Of a stretch of DNA of 7,403 nt, positions 1 through 6,555 are shown in pieces. The stretch's first letter is position 1. Each line of letters starts with the position of its first letter. The position numbers were made by a program, and so were the translations under genes. This DNA is from Lachnospiraceae bacterium UBA7076. GTDB lineage: Bacteria > Bacillota > Clostridia > Lachnospirales > Lachnospiraceae. Location: assembly GCA_002493625.1 (NCBI GenBank), contig DKZK01000001.1, forward strand, positions 25,840 to 33,242, written 5' to 3'. Below the pieces are notes generated by a model that was given only the letters and a program-made list of their open reading frames with translations, was not told the DNA's origin and ran no database searches.

Positions 1-5
1 TTGAG

Positions 6-22
6 GTGAGCGTTTATGCGGA
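6..22 (+). repeat. 17-bp direct repeat, copy 1 (transketolase leader)
   Basis: GTGAGCGTTTATGCGGA occurs here and again, identically, at 71-87, with starts 65 bp apart. The internal AGCGTTTAT fits the published LytTR-type box pattern [TA][AC][CA]GTTN[AG][TG] at eight of nine positions (the second base differs). It overlaps where a -35 element would lie for the TATAAT at 35-40, a position typical of an activator site. The repeat is seen directly; binding is inferred. Confidence 0.6.
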
Positions 23-40
23 AAACACTATAAATATAAT
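13..40 (+). promoter_or_regulatory. Candidate promoter for the transketolase operon
   Basis: TATAAT at 35-40 is a perfect -10 box. The best -35 at 16-bp spacing is TTTATG (13-18), a weak match lying inside the first direct repeat, which would suit an activator-dependent promoter. Transcription would start near 47, giving a leader of about 95 nt before the start codon at 141. Confidence 0.4.
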
Positions 41-69
41 TTGTGTTGCTGACGGTGACATAGTGTTTT
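22..69 (+). repeat. Inverted repeat between the two direct repeats
   Basis: AAAACACTAT (22-31) and ATAGTGTTTT (60-69) are exact reverse complements, 10 bp each with 28 nt between. They sit exactly between the two 17-bp direct repeats, so the unit reads direct repeat, inverted arm, spacer, inverted arm, direct repeat. The spacer is long for an intrinsic terminator, although the right arm ends in a T-run. It could be a regulatory stem-loop or the trace of a small palindromic insertion. Confidence 0.45.
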
Positions 70-70
70 T

Positions 71-87
71 GTGAGCGTTTATGCGGA
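71..87 (+). repeat. 17-bp direct repeat, copy 2, with overlapping leader hairpin
   Basis: This is the second identical copy of GTGAGCGTTTATGCGGA. It can also fold: TTATGC (79-84) pairs with GCATAA (94-99), and GCGT (75-78) pairs with ACGC (103-106) across a three-base bulge. In a transcript started near 47 this would form a leader hairpin about 35 nt ahead of the transketolase start codon. A role in regulation is inferred. Confidence 0.5.
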
Positions 88-140
88 GTGTAAGCATAAC
101 ATACGCACCGCAAATAAAATACGAAAGGAATATTTTTCAA

Positions 141-971
141 ATGGACAAGTTAAATCTTATGAAGAAAGCAAATGAGGTCCGTCAGGGCATAATTTCTTCC
201 GTTCATAGCGCAAAGTCCGGACATCCGGGCGGTTCACTTTCAGCGGCGGATATTTTCACTTATTTGTATTTTGAGGAAATGAATGTTAATCCGGAAAATC
301 CGGAGGATGAGGAACGAGACAGATTTGTTCTTTCAAAGGGACATACGGCACCGGGATATTATGCGGCGCTGGCAATCAGGGGCTTTTTTCCTACAGAAGA
401 TTTAACTACCTTAAGACATGTTGGCTCGGTTCTTCAGGGACACCCTGACATGAAGCACATTCCGGGCGTGGATATGTCATCAGGCTCACTTGGACAGGGG
501 CTTTCCGTTGCCGTGGGTATGGCGCTTGCCGCAAGAATGAAGGGGAAAACCTACAGAACCTACTGCCTTTGCGGCGATGGAGAGATACAGGAGGGTCAGA
601 TTTGGGAGGCTGCAATGTTTGCGGGACACCGCAAGCTTGACAATCTTGTAGTTATAGTGGACAACAATAATCTCCAGATAGACGGAACCGTTGAGGAGGT
701 ATGCTCCCCATATCCGATAGATGAGAAGTTTAAGGCATTTGGATTTCATGTTATAACAATAAATGGAAATGATTTTGACGAGATTGACAGAGCATTTCAG
801 GAAGCTAAAAATACAAAGGGCATGCCGACTGCAATTATTGCCAACACGATAAAGGGCAAGGGCGTGTCATTTATGGAAAATCAGGCAGGCTGGCATGGCA
901 AGGCGCCAAATGATGAGCAGTACCGACAGGCGGCAGAGGAGCTTAGAAAGGCAGGTGACGCATTATGTTAG
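141..971 (+). CDS. tkt: Transketolase, N-terminal subunit
   Basis: This is the thiamine-diphosphate-binding half of a split transketolase, which moves two-carbon ketol units between sugar phosphates in the non-oxidative pentose phosphate pathway (cytoplasmic). From the start at 141 the protein has 276 residues, usual for the family. Visible motifs are SGHPGGSLS (26-34), LSKGH (64-68), GSLGQG (115-120) and the ThDP/Mg motif GDGEIQEGQIWEA (145-157) ending in NNN (175-177). I chose ATG 141 because AAAGGA lies about 12 bases upstream and the family's N-terminus begins there; an open extension back to 81 has no ribosome binding site and encodes no family sequence. It overlaps the next gene by 7 bp (ATGTTAG), implying translational coupling. 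Base composition is visibly richer in G+C than the regulatory genes downstream. Identification is firm. Confidence 0.95.
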   Translation: MDKLNLMKKANEVRQGIISSVHSAKSGHPGGSLSAADIFTYLYFEEMNVNPENPEDEERDRFVLSKGHTAPGYYAALAIRGFFPTEDLTTLRHVGSVLQGHPDMKHIPGVDMSSGSLGQGLSVAVGMALAARMKGKTYRTYCLCGDGEIQEGQIWEAAMFAGHRKLDNLVVIVDNNNLQIDGTVEEVCSPYPIDEKFKAFGFHVITINGNDFDEIDRAFQEAKNTKGMPTAIIANTIKGKGVSFMENQAGWHGKAPNDEQYRQAAEELRKAGDALC

Positions 972-1900
972 GAGATAAGATAGCAACGAGAGACAGTTAT
1001 GGTAATGCGTTGGTGGAGCTTGGAAAGGCGCATGACAATATTGTCGTGCTTGATGCAGACCTTGCAGAGGCAACAAAGACGATCAAGTTCAGGGATGTTT
1101 TTCCTGACAGACATATAGACTGCGGAATAGCGGAGGCAAATATGACGGGCATAGCGGCAGGTATGTCGACAAGCGGTTTTGTTCCGTTTATGAGTTCATT
1201 TGCCATGTTTGCGGCGGGAAGGGCTTTTGAGCAGGTGAGAAATTCAATCGGTTATCCGCACCTGAATGTTAAAATAGGCGCAACCCATGCCGGCATATCC
1301 GTAGGCGAGGACGGAGCTACGCATCAGTGCAATGAGGATATTGCCCTTATGAGGACAATACCGGGAATGGTTGTTATCAATCCCTGTGATGATGTGGAGG
1401 CACGGGCGGCAGTAAAGGCAGCCTATGAGTATGTGGGTCCCTGCTATCTGCGTTTTGGAAGGCTGGCGCTTCCTGTTATAAATGACGAGGAAACCTACAA
1501 ATTTGAAATTGGAAAAGGCGTGGAGCTTAAAAAGGGTAAGGATATAACGATTATTGCAACGGGACTTTGTGTGTCAGAGGCGCTTGAGGCTGCAAAGCTG
1601 CTTGCGGATGACGGTATTGATGCGCAGGTTATCAATATCCATACAATCAAACCCGTTGATGAGGACATTATTGTTGCGGCTGCAAAGACTACGGGAAGGA
1701 TATTTACCGTTGAGGAGCATTCCGTAATCGGAGGACTTGGAAGCGCAGTTGCGGAAGTGCTTTCCGAGAAATGTCCTGCAAAGCTCACAAGGCTTGGAAT
1801 TAAGGATGTGTTTGGCGAGTCGGGTCCTGCTAAGGAGCTTATTCACAAATATAAGCTTGACGCTGAGGGAATTTATGAGCAGATAAAGGCAGAGATGTAA
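965..1900 (+). CDS. tkt: Transketolase, C-terminal subunit
   Basis: This is the second half of the split enzyme, carrying the pyrimidine-binding (PYR) domain and the C-terminal transketolase domain; it pairs with the preceding subunit. The protein has 311 residues, normal for this half. The catalytic glutamate that activates ThDP lies in CGIAEANMTGIAAG (E57). GATHAGISVGEDGATHQ (105-121) is the conserved PYR-domain loop, and VEEHSVIGGLGSAV (about 248-261) marks the C-terminal domain. The start ATG at 965 lies within the last codons of the upstream gene, with AGGTG at 952-956 as ribosome binding site. The two halves together match a full-length transketolase less a linker. The homologous DXP synthase is an alternative in principle, but the two-gene layout and motifs favour transketolase. 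Confidence 0.95.
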   Translation: MLGDKIATRDSYGNALVELGKAHDNIVVLDADLAEATKTIKFRDVFPDRHIDCGIAEANMTGIAAGMSTSGFVPFMSSFAMFAAGRAFEQVRNSIGYPHLNVKIGATHAGISVGEDGATHQCNEDIALMRTIPGMVVINPCDDVEARAAVKAAYEYVGPCYLRFGRLALPVINDEETYKFEIGKGVELKKGKDITIIATGLCVSEALEAAKLLADDGIDAQVINIHTIKPVDEDIIVAAAKTTGRIFTVEEHSVIGGLGSAVAEVLSEKCPAKLTRLGIKDVFGESGPAKELIHKYKLDAEGIYEQIKAEM

Positions 1901-1952
1901 TCGTGGAACTATATGGAACAATTTAATATGGCAGTGCCAAGGAAGGATTATC

Positions 1953-2855
1953 ATGAAAAAGATATTGGTTACAGGCGGAACAACATTTGTTAGTAAATAT
2001 GCTGCGGATTATTTTGTTACTCATGGATATGAAGTTTATGTACTGAATAGAAATTCAAAACCACAGGTTAAAGGGGTAAAACTAATCAAGGGAGACAGAC
2101 ACAATCCGGGAGATATATTAAAAGGCATGCATTTTGATGTTGTGGCAGATGTAACAGCTTATAATGCGCAGGATATTGTTGATTTATATAATGCGTTAGA
2201 TTCATTTGAACAGTATATCATGATTAGTTCAAGTGCAGTGTATCCGGAGTATGAGGCACAACCATTTCTTGAAGAATCTGAGAAAAATGCAAATGTATTT
2301 TGGGGGAAGTATGGAACCGATAAGATTGATGCAGAAAATGCTCTATTGGAGAAAGTTCCCGATGCATATATTTTGAGACCTCCATATTTATATGGACCTA
2401 TGAATAATGTTTACAGAGAGGCATTTGTGTTTGATTGCGCAAAGGCAGATAGAATGTTTTACCTGCCCAAAGATGGAGAAATGAAGCTGCAATTCTTCCA
2501 TGTCAGGGATTTGTGCAAGCTGATGGAAGTAATTATTAATAATAAACCATCTGAACATATTCTGAACGTAGGAAACACTGAGGCAGTATCTGTAAAAGAT
2601 TGGGTCGAGAAGTGTTATGCCTGTTTTGATAAGGTTCCATCGTTTGTGAATGTTTATGATGATATAGAGCAGAGAAATTACTTCAGCTTTTATAACTATG
2701 AATATTGCCTGAATGTAGAACGTCAAAATAAAATATATTCAGAAACAATTCCTTTGGAAGATGGATTGAGGGAAGCGGCGAAGTGGTATCTGGCAAATGA
2801 AGCAGAGGTAAATAAGAAACCATATTTTGATTACATTGATACAATGTTAGTATAA
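1953..2855 (+). CDS. NAD-dependent epimerase/dehydratase-like protein (extended SDR)
   Basis: This 300-residue soluble protein belongs to the extended short-chain dehydrogenase/reductase superfamily, which acts mostly on nucleotide sugars or related substrates. The Rossmann nucleotide-binding motif is TGGTTFVS (7-14); the last glycine of the classical GxxGxxG is serine, as also occurs in atypical epimerase subfamilies. SSSAVYP (92-98) provides the active-site serine region, Y120-GTD-K124 is the YxxxK pair, and RPPYLYGP (142-149) is the typical post-catalytic segment. The substrate cannot be read from sequence. AGGAAGGA at 1940-1947 is a strong ribosome binding site for ATG 1953. It follows the transketolase genes by 52 bp and may be cotranscribed, but it is more AT-rich than they are, so the pairing may be recent. 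A terminator follows. Confidence 0.85.
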   Translation: MKKILVTGGTTFVSKYAADYFVTHGYEVYVLNRNSKPQVKGVKLIKGDRHNPGDILKGMHFDVVADVTAYNAQDIVDLYNALDSFEQYIMISSSAVYPEYEAQPFLEESEKNANVFWGKYGTDKIDAENALLEKVPDAYILRPPYLYGPMNNVYREAFVFDCAKADRMFYLPKDGEMKLQFFHVRDLCKLMEVIINNKPSEHILNVGNTEAVSVKDWVEKCYACFDKVPSFVNVYDDIEQRNYFSFYNYEYCLNVERQNKIYSETIPLEDGLREAAKWYLANEAEVNKKPYFDYIDTMLV

Positions 2856-2896
2856 TTTTCATTATTGTAATCACAACAGGATAGAAACACAGTGTC

Positions 2897-2940
2897 AGGG
2901 GCTGGCGCACTATAAATATTTTGGTGTGACAGCCTCTTTT
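2897..2940 (+). terminator. Intrinsic terminator after the epimerase gene
   Basis: AGGGGCTG (2897-2904) pairs with CAGCCTCT (2930-2937), with one G-T wobble. After a single mismatch the stem continues with CGCAC (2906-2910) against GTGTG (2924-2928). The loop is the AT-rich 2911-2923, and the right arm runs into TTTT (2937-2940). It lies 41 bp past the stop codon. Confidence 0.75.
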
Positions 2941-2943
2941 GTG

Positions 2944-3030
2944 CTTTATGGGAAACAGTGTTTCCTATTGGCACAGTCCTTACGGACGTAAGCTAAGATT
3001 CGAACTAAAGCGGCAAATCCGCTTTGTTCC
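2944..3030 (+). repeat. Structured dispersed repeat element, copy A
   Basis: This stretch is homologous to the reverse complement of 6671-6755 (copy B). Over the 42-nt core 2966-3007, 34 positions match with no gap. Three hairpins are visible: stem 2948-2956/2960-2968 (GGAAAC/GTTTCC core); GTCC (2976-2979) with GGAC (2984-2987); and AAAGCGG (3007-3013) with CCGCTTT (3019-3025). Hairpins 2 and 3 keep pairing in copy B although the bases differ, which indicates selection on structure. It may be a small structured RNA, a leader element of the ATPase gene 50 bp downstream, or a REP/MITE-like repeat. I do not recognise a named family. There is no terminator directly behind copy A. Confidence 0.7.
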
Positions 3031-3081
3031 GGAAGAAATGTTATATGAAAAAGCGGGATATATAAGGGAAGGGATAGTATT

Positions 3082-3810
3082 ATGCAGGATGATATTAACA
3101 ATCAACTGATACAGCGCGCTGTTTTTGACTGGAACAGGATAGACAGACATAGCTGGCTCAGGGATATAGAGGCGCTTGCAGGCTTGGAATGTTTGGAATT
3201 TAATAAGCCTGTTACTTTTTTTGTAGGTGAAAACGGAAGCGGCAAATCTACCATGCTGGAGGCGCTTGCAATTGCGGCAGGCTTTAATCCTGAGGGCGGT
3301 ACAAGAAATTACAGCTTTTCAACTTATGATTCCCATTCTGAATTATGTAATGCAGTCAGACTTGTAAAGGGTGTAAGGACGGCAGGCTGGGGCTATTTTC
3401 TGCGGGCAGAGAGCTTTTACAATGTTGCCACACAGGAGGAAGAATATACAAGAGAGGCTCCTGTGCCTTCGGAGGAACTGCATAAAAAGTCCCATGGGGA
3501 GAGCTTTCTTTCCATTGCCCAAAAGCATTTTCGGCAGAATGGTTTGTATTTTCTTGATGAGCCTGAGGCAGCTTTGTCGCCCCAGCGGCAGCTTACGCTG
3601 CTTATGGAGATTGACCGGTGCGCGAGACAGGAGTCGCAGTTTATTATTGTGACGCATTCCCCCATACTTTTGGGACTTCCGAATGCGGAAATTTTGTCAT
3701 TTGATAATGGGACGGTTCACTCGTGTGATTATGAGGAAACGGACAGCTATCAGATTACCGAAATGTTTATTAATAACAGGGAGCAGCTTTTAAAGCGGCT
3801 GCTAATATAA
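3082..3810 (+). CDS. AAA/ABC-type ATPase, stand-alone (AAA_21/COG3910-like)
   Basis: A soluble 242-residue ATPase with an ABC-type head and no membrane segments. Walker A is GENGSGKST (49-57, Lys55), the ABC signature-like loop is SHGES (137-141), Walker B is LYFLDEP (155-161, Asp159 and catalytic Glu160), the D-loop region is SPQRQ (166-170), and the H-loop is THSP (191-194, His192). This order matches the 'predicted ATPase' family of short SMC/RecF-like proteins rather than an ABC transporter subunit, since no permease gene is nearby. Its biological partner is unknown; relatives occur both as lone housekeeping genes and in defence loci, and nothing else here supports defence. AGGGAAGGG (3068-3076 region) precedes ATG 3082. 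It is flanked upstream by repeat element A and downstream by a terminator, so it is probably transcribed alone. Confidence 0.85.
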   Translation: MQDDINNQLIQRAVFDWNRIDRHSWLRDIEALAGLECLEFNKPVTFFVGENGSGKSTMLEALAIAAGFNPEGGTRNYSFSTYDSHSELCNAVRLVKGVRTAGWGYFLRAESFYNVATQEEEYTREAPVPSEELHKKSHGESFLSIAQKHFRQNGLYFLDEPEAALSPQRQLTLLMEIDRCARQESQFIIVTHSPILLGLPNAEILSFDNGTVHSCDYEETDSYQITEMFINNREQLLKRLLI

Positions 3811-3838
3811 AAATGCCGCTTATGCTAATGTGCGCCGT

Positions 3839-3867
3839 AAAAGAGTTTTGCATGAGAAACTCTTTTT
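3839..3867 (+). terminator. Intrinsic terminator after the ATPase gene
   Basis: AAAAGAGTTT (3839-3848) pairs perfectly over 10 bp with AAACTCTTTT (3857-3866) around an 8-nt loop, and the right arm ends in a T-run. It starts 28 bp after the ATPase stop codon and insulates the regulatory operon that follows. Confidence 0.85.
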
Positions 3868-3907
3868 GTTTATAGAAGAAGGTATGATAAAAATATATTT
3901 ACCAAAC

Positions 3908-3936
3908 TTTATTAATAAAAAAAATTATGATATAAT
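3908..3936 (+). promoter_or_regulatory. Promoter of the XRE / LytTR regulator / kinase operon
   Basis: TGATATAAT (3928-3936) is an exact extended -10 element. At 17-bp spacing the -35 region is TTTATT (3908-3913), a weak match, as is usual when an extended -10 is present. The surroundings are extremely AT-rich. Transcription would begin near 3943, leaving a leader of about 120 nt before the GTG at 4062. Confidence 0.65.
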
Positions 3937-3976
3937 AAAAAAAATTTACAAAAACTGCCTTTTTTTTACACAAATT

Positions 3977-4051
3977 GGACTAAAATCAGTCCCTTAAAAT
4001 GCAAAATATCCAATAAAATACCTATAAATGGACTTAAATAAGTACATAGGT
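3977..4051 (+). promoter_or_regulatory. Leader with repeated GGACT motifs and hairpins
   Basis: GGACTAAAAT (3977-3986) recurs as GGACTTAAAT (4030-4039), nine of ten bases alike and 53 bp apart. The first also forms a small hairpin with AGTCC (3988-3992). ACCTAT (4020-4025) and ATAGGT (4046-4051) enclose the second copy and end just before the ribosome binding site. These could be operator sites for the XRE protein encoded next (autoregulation) or leader structure. No known riboswitch is recognised. Confidence 0.35.
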
Positions 4052-4061
4052 AGGTGATTTT

Positions 4062-4295
4062 GTGGAACAGAAAATAAAGCAGGATAAAATACAAATTGGA
4101 AAAAATATAAGAAGGCTGAGGCTGGAAAAGAAAATCGGGCAGACTGAGATGGTTGCATTACTGCAAATGGAAAATGTGTCTATGACACGTGAAGCATTTG
4201 TGAAGATAGAAAGAGGAATACAACATATCAGCGCAACTCAAATTAGAGGTATAAGAAATGTGTTGGGAACAACATATGATGAATTGCTGAAATAA
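4062..4295 (+). CDS. XRE-family helix-turn-helix transcriptional regulator
   Basis: A 77-residue protein consisting of little more than one HTH domain of the Cro/C1 (XRE) type. It begins with the usual helix IGKNIRRLRLEKKIGQTEM (about 12-30), continues through the recognition region MTREAFVKIERGIQHIS (about 41-57), and ends with the family's typical VLGTTYDELLK. The start is GTG at 4062, chosen because TAGGTGAT (4051-4058) is a good ribosome binding site at short distance and there is no upstream ATG in frame with one. It is the first gene of a three-gene operon, 25 bp ahead of the response regulator. It probably represses its own promoter or modulates the two-component system; the repeated GGACT sites in its leader are candidate operators. 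No ligand-binding or protease domain is present. Confidence 0.85.
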   Translation: MEQKIKQDKIQIGKNIRRLRLEKKIGQTEMVALLQMENVSMTREAFVKIERGIQHISATQIRGIRNVLGTTYDELLK

Positions 4296-4320
4296 TAAAA
4301 TTTGAGGAAGTAAGGTTAAA

Positions 4321-5037
4321 ATGGTTTATGTAGGTATTTGCGATGATTTAATTGAACATAGAAAGATGTTAAAGGCTGTATGTGACAGATATTTCGCTGA
4401 ACACAGATTGAAATATGAAGTTGTATTATTTCAATCGGGAGAGGAAATGCTGACGTATTCAGGTGAACGTCTTATGCTGTTGCTTTTGGACATTGAGATG
4501 AAGGGAATTACAGGAATAGATGTAATGCGAAGACTCTTACACAGTGATAAGATATGGAGAATACTTTTTGTGTCAAGCCATGATGAACTTATGATTCAGA
4601 CATTCGGATTAAAAACCCTGGGCTATTGTTCAAAGCCCATAAGGTATGAAGATATAAGCAAATGGATTGATGTAGCGATTGAGGAAAGCGACTGCAATAA
4701 AATTATTCGTTTTGAGGATGGTACGTTAATAAATGTTGATGAAATAATTTATATTGAGTCTGATGGACATTATATTCGAGTGCATACAGTCAACGAACAC
4801 CCGTTATTTGTTATGGATATATATGAGGCATCAAAGCTTTTGAACAATACGAGTGTAGCCAGAATACATAAATCATACATGGTAAATCTTGCATATATTG
4901 ATCAATTAACTTCGAAATATGTAAAGCTTCAGGAAAACTACAGCCTGCTTCCCATTGGAAGAAGCTATAAGGATGACATCAGGCAGAGATACCAGACATA
5001 CATATATGAAATTGCAAAGAGGCGGTCTAAGCTCTAG
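4321..5037 (+). CDS. LytTR-family response regulator (AgrA/LytR type)
   Basis: A 238-residue two-component response regulator. The receiver domain occupies about 1-120: acidic pair Asp8-Asp9, phosphoacceptor Asp57 in LLLLDIEM, the switch Ser85/Ser86 in VSSHDE, and Lys105 in CSKPI. A LytTR DNA-binding domain follows (about 127-227), with IYIESDGHYIRVHT (143-156) and the signature ARIHKSYMVNLAYI (180-193). Regulators of this family bind short direct repeats about two helical turns apart, and the 20-bp-period repeat at 6432-6469, after the kinase gene, is a natural candidate target. GAGGAAGTAAGG just upstream serves ATG 4321. The cognate kinase gene follows after a 23-bp gap. AgrA-like regulators usually answer secreted peptides; the signal here is not known. 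Confidence 0.93.
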   Translation: MVYVGICDDLIEHRKMLKAVCDRYFAEHRLKYEVVLFQSGEEMLTYSGERLMLLLLDIEMKGITGIDVMRRLLHSDKIWRILFVSSHDELMIQTFGLKTLGYCSKPIRYEDISKWIDVAIEESDCNKIIRFEDGTLINVDEIIYIESDGHYIRVHTVNEHPLFVMDIYEASKLLNNTSVARIHKSYMVNLAYIDQLTSKYVKLQENYSLLPIGRSYKDDIRQRYQTYIYEIAKRRSKL

Positions 5038-5060
5038 AACGTGCTGAAGAGGAATAAGGC

Positions 5061-6359
5061 ATGGTTATGTTTTTTGAAATTGGGTATTGCGTTGTAGATA
5101 TTGTTAATTTTATTTTGGCATACAGATTTATCTTTGGGGAGAAAATAAAAAAGGATGTTGGCAAATATATTTTTTTGTTTTTTGGAATTGTAATTTTACA
5201 GTGGGTAAATATCAGCTTTATTGGTATAGAAAAGGGACTTTTAAATTTAATTTATGGCTTTGTCGCAGTATTAATTTTAGGTGAAGGAAAGATAGTAAAA
5301 AGGCTAATCATACTTTTTGATTCTTTTGCCGTGACTGCTGTTTTTATTAACTTTTTTAATTATGGCTTCTGTTTTCTGTTTAAAAAAGACCAGCAGGAAA
5401 TGATAGAAGATCCGGTTTATGGAACAATAATGAACGGTACGTTTCTGATATTTGTAATAATTTATCTTTTAAATAAAAGGATTACGAAAAAAGATTATAA
5501 CCCTCTGATTGATTTTTCCACTGACCAACAATGTGTATTATCACTGGCATTATTTTGTTGTTTATTTATAATGGGCATGTCACAAGTCTTTTTTAGTTAT
5601 GCAGATATTCCCTTAAATATTAAGAATTTTTTCTGTATGCTGATGGCCCTGCTCTGTATGTTTTTTATTATTGTGCTTGTGTGGCTTTCCAATTCCATAA
5701 GGATGAGAGACACGTATATGCATGAAAGGGAGCTGGCAGATTTAAGGATGCTTGAGCAGGAGAAACGGTTCGGTATCATACAAAATTCAAACGAGGAGAT
5801 AAGAAAATTTAAGCATGACGTCAAGGGACATATGATTGCGCTTCATAATTATATAATTCAAAAGGATTGTGAAGGGGCAGAGGAATATTTAAATAAAATA
5901 GGAGTTAAGCTTGAAACCGACGGAAGCAGGAGCTATACGGGAATTGTAGTGCTGGATGCAATCATTAATAACTACAGGAGGGAAATGGTTTCAAAAAGTA
6001 TTGAATTTCACTGGGACGGAACATGCAGCCTTTCGGAAACTCACATTGATTTGTTTGATTTATGCACGGTATTTGAAAATATTCTTGTAAATGCAATAGA
6101 GGCATGTGAAAAAATTTCTTCAAACAGAATTGTCAGTATTTCCGTACAAATGATAAATAAGAAGTTATGTATTATTGAGAAAAATACAATGAGTGGAAAT
6201 CTGGTTCTGGATAAGGAGGGGAGACCTGTTACGACAAAGACGGATAAAAAAAATCACGGCTTGGGAACAAAAAATATAAGGGATGTGGTTACGAAACATG
6301 ACGGAATGATAAAATTCACAGGTGAGGACGGATGGTTTGAGGTGGCATTACATATATAA
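5061..6359 (+). CDS. Membrane GHKL sensor histidine kinase (AgrC-like)
   Basis: A 432-residue kinase. The first ~210 residues hold six or seven hydrophobic segments (about 5-23, 35-52, 58-75, 81-105, 122-138, 157-180, 189-210), the sensor type found in AgrC-like peptide receptors. A short coiled-coil linker (212-245, Arg/Glu/Leu-rich) leads to the phosphoacceptor block FKHDVKGH (His252). The ATPase domain shows the N box ENILVNAIEACEK (339-351), an IIEKN segment in place of the usual D/G1 box (371-375), and the G2 box HGLGTKNI (399-406). This order is the GHKL (HATPase_c_5) family. It should phosphorylate the regulator encoded 23 bp upstream. AGAGGAA (5048-5054) is its ribosome binding site; a second ATG six bases in (5067) is possible. 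A strong terminator follows the stop. No AgrB/AgrD pair is recognisable in the window, so the ligand is open. Confidence 0.92.
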   Translation: MVMFFEIGYCVVDIVNFILAYRFIFGEKIKKDVGKYIFLFFGIVILQWVNISFIGIEKGLLNLIYGFVAVLILGEGKIVKRLIILFDSFAVTAVFINFFNYGFCFLFKKDQQEMIEDPVYGTIMNGTFLIFVIIYLLNKRITKKDYNPLIDFSTDQQCVLSLALFCCLFIMGMSQVFFSYADIPLNIKNFFCMLMALLCMFFIIVLVWLSNSIRMRDTYMHERELADLRMLEQEKRFGIIQNSNEEIRKFKHDVKGHMIALHNYIIQKDCEGAEEYLNKIGVKLETDGSRSYTGIVVLDAIINNYRREMVSKSIEFHWDGTCSLSETHIDLFDLCTVFENILVNAIEACEKISSNRIVSISVQMINKKLCIIEKNTMSGNLVLDKEGRPVTTKTDKKNHGLGTKNIRDVVTKHDGMIKFTGEDGWFEVALHI

Positions 6360-6375
6360 ATAGTTTACATTTTTT

Positions 6376-6417
6376 AAAAACAGGGATTAAATTGATGAAA
6401 TTTAATCCCTGTTTTTT
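6376..6417 (+). terminator. Strong terminator of the two-component operon
   Basis: A perfect 18-bp stem (6376-6393 with 6399-6416) closes a 5-nt GATGA loop; the right arm ends CCCTGTTTTTT. The left arm begins with A5, so the hairpin could also stop minus-strand transcription. It starts 17 bp past the kinase stop codon and separates the operon from the peptide region. Confidence 0.95.
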
Positions 6418-6431
6418 AGTTTACTTTGAAG

Positions 6432-6469
6432 AAAAGTGTCGTTCATGCAAAAAAAGTGTCGTTCATGCA
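6432..6469 (+). promoter_or_regulatory. Tandem 18-bp direct repeat, candidate LytTR binding site
   Basis: AAAAGTGTCGTTCATGCA occurs twice, identically, at 6432-6449 and 6452-6469, a 20-bp period (about two helical turns). The core GTCGTTCAT matches seven of nine positions of the LytTR box pattern, all from the central C onward. AgrA/ComE-type regulators bind such spaced direct repeats next to weak promoters. A poor -10 (GATACC, 6498-6503) lies about 30 bp downstream, upstream of the tiny peptide gene at 6556. Identity and spacing are seen; binding by the regulators encoded at 4321 or 6779 is inferred. Confidence 0.65.
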
Positions 6470-6555
6470 GAGATTGTTGAAAGGTGTTTTTACCTCCGAT
6501 ACCATGAAATTGCAGGCGGTTTGCACTGTGATTTTATAGCAAGGGAGGGAAAAAA

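Noticed and set aside
81..140. Upstream extension of the transketolase N-subunit
   Set aside because: The extra 20 residues have no family match and no ribosome binding site, and they translate the second direct repeat; AAAGGA before 141 marks the better start.
1574..1954. 126-codon open frame on the minus strand
   Set aside because: It lies opposite the transketolase C-subunit, resembles no protein I know, and is explained by the third-position composition of the real gene; the same holds for the other minus-strand frames.
3082..3810. ATPase as a defence or ABC transporter component
   Set aside because: No nuclease, toxin, permease or substrate-binding partner is adjacent, and the gene is bounded by a repeat element and a terminator.
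6432..6469. Start of a CRISPR array
   Set aside because: Only two copies with a two-base spacing, no variable spacers and no cas genes.
6504..6539. 11-codon frame MKLQAVCTVIL
   Set aside because: No ribosome binding site at usable distance, and it ends before the well-supported peptide start.
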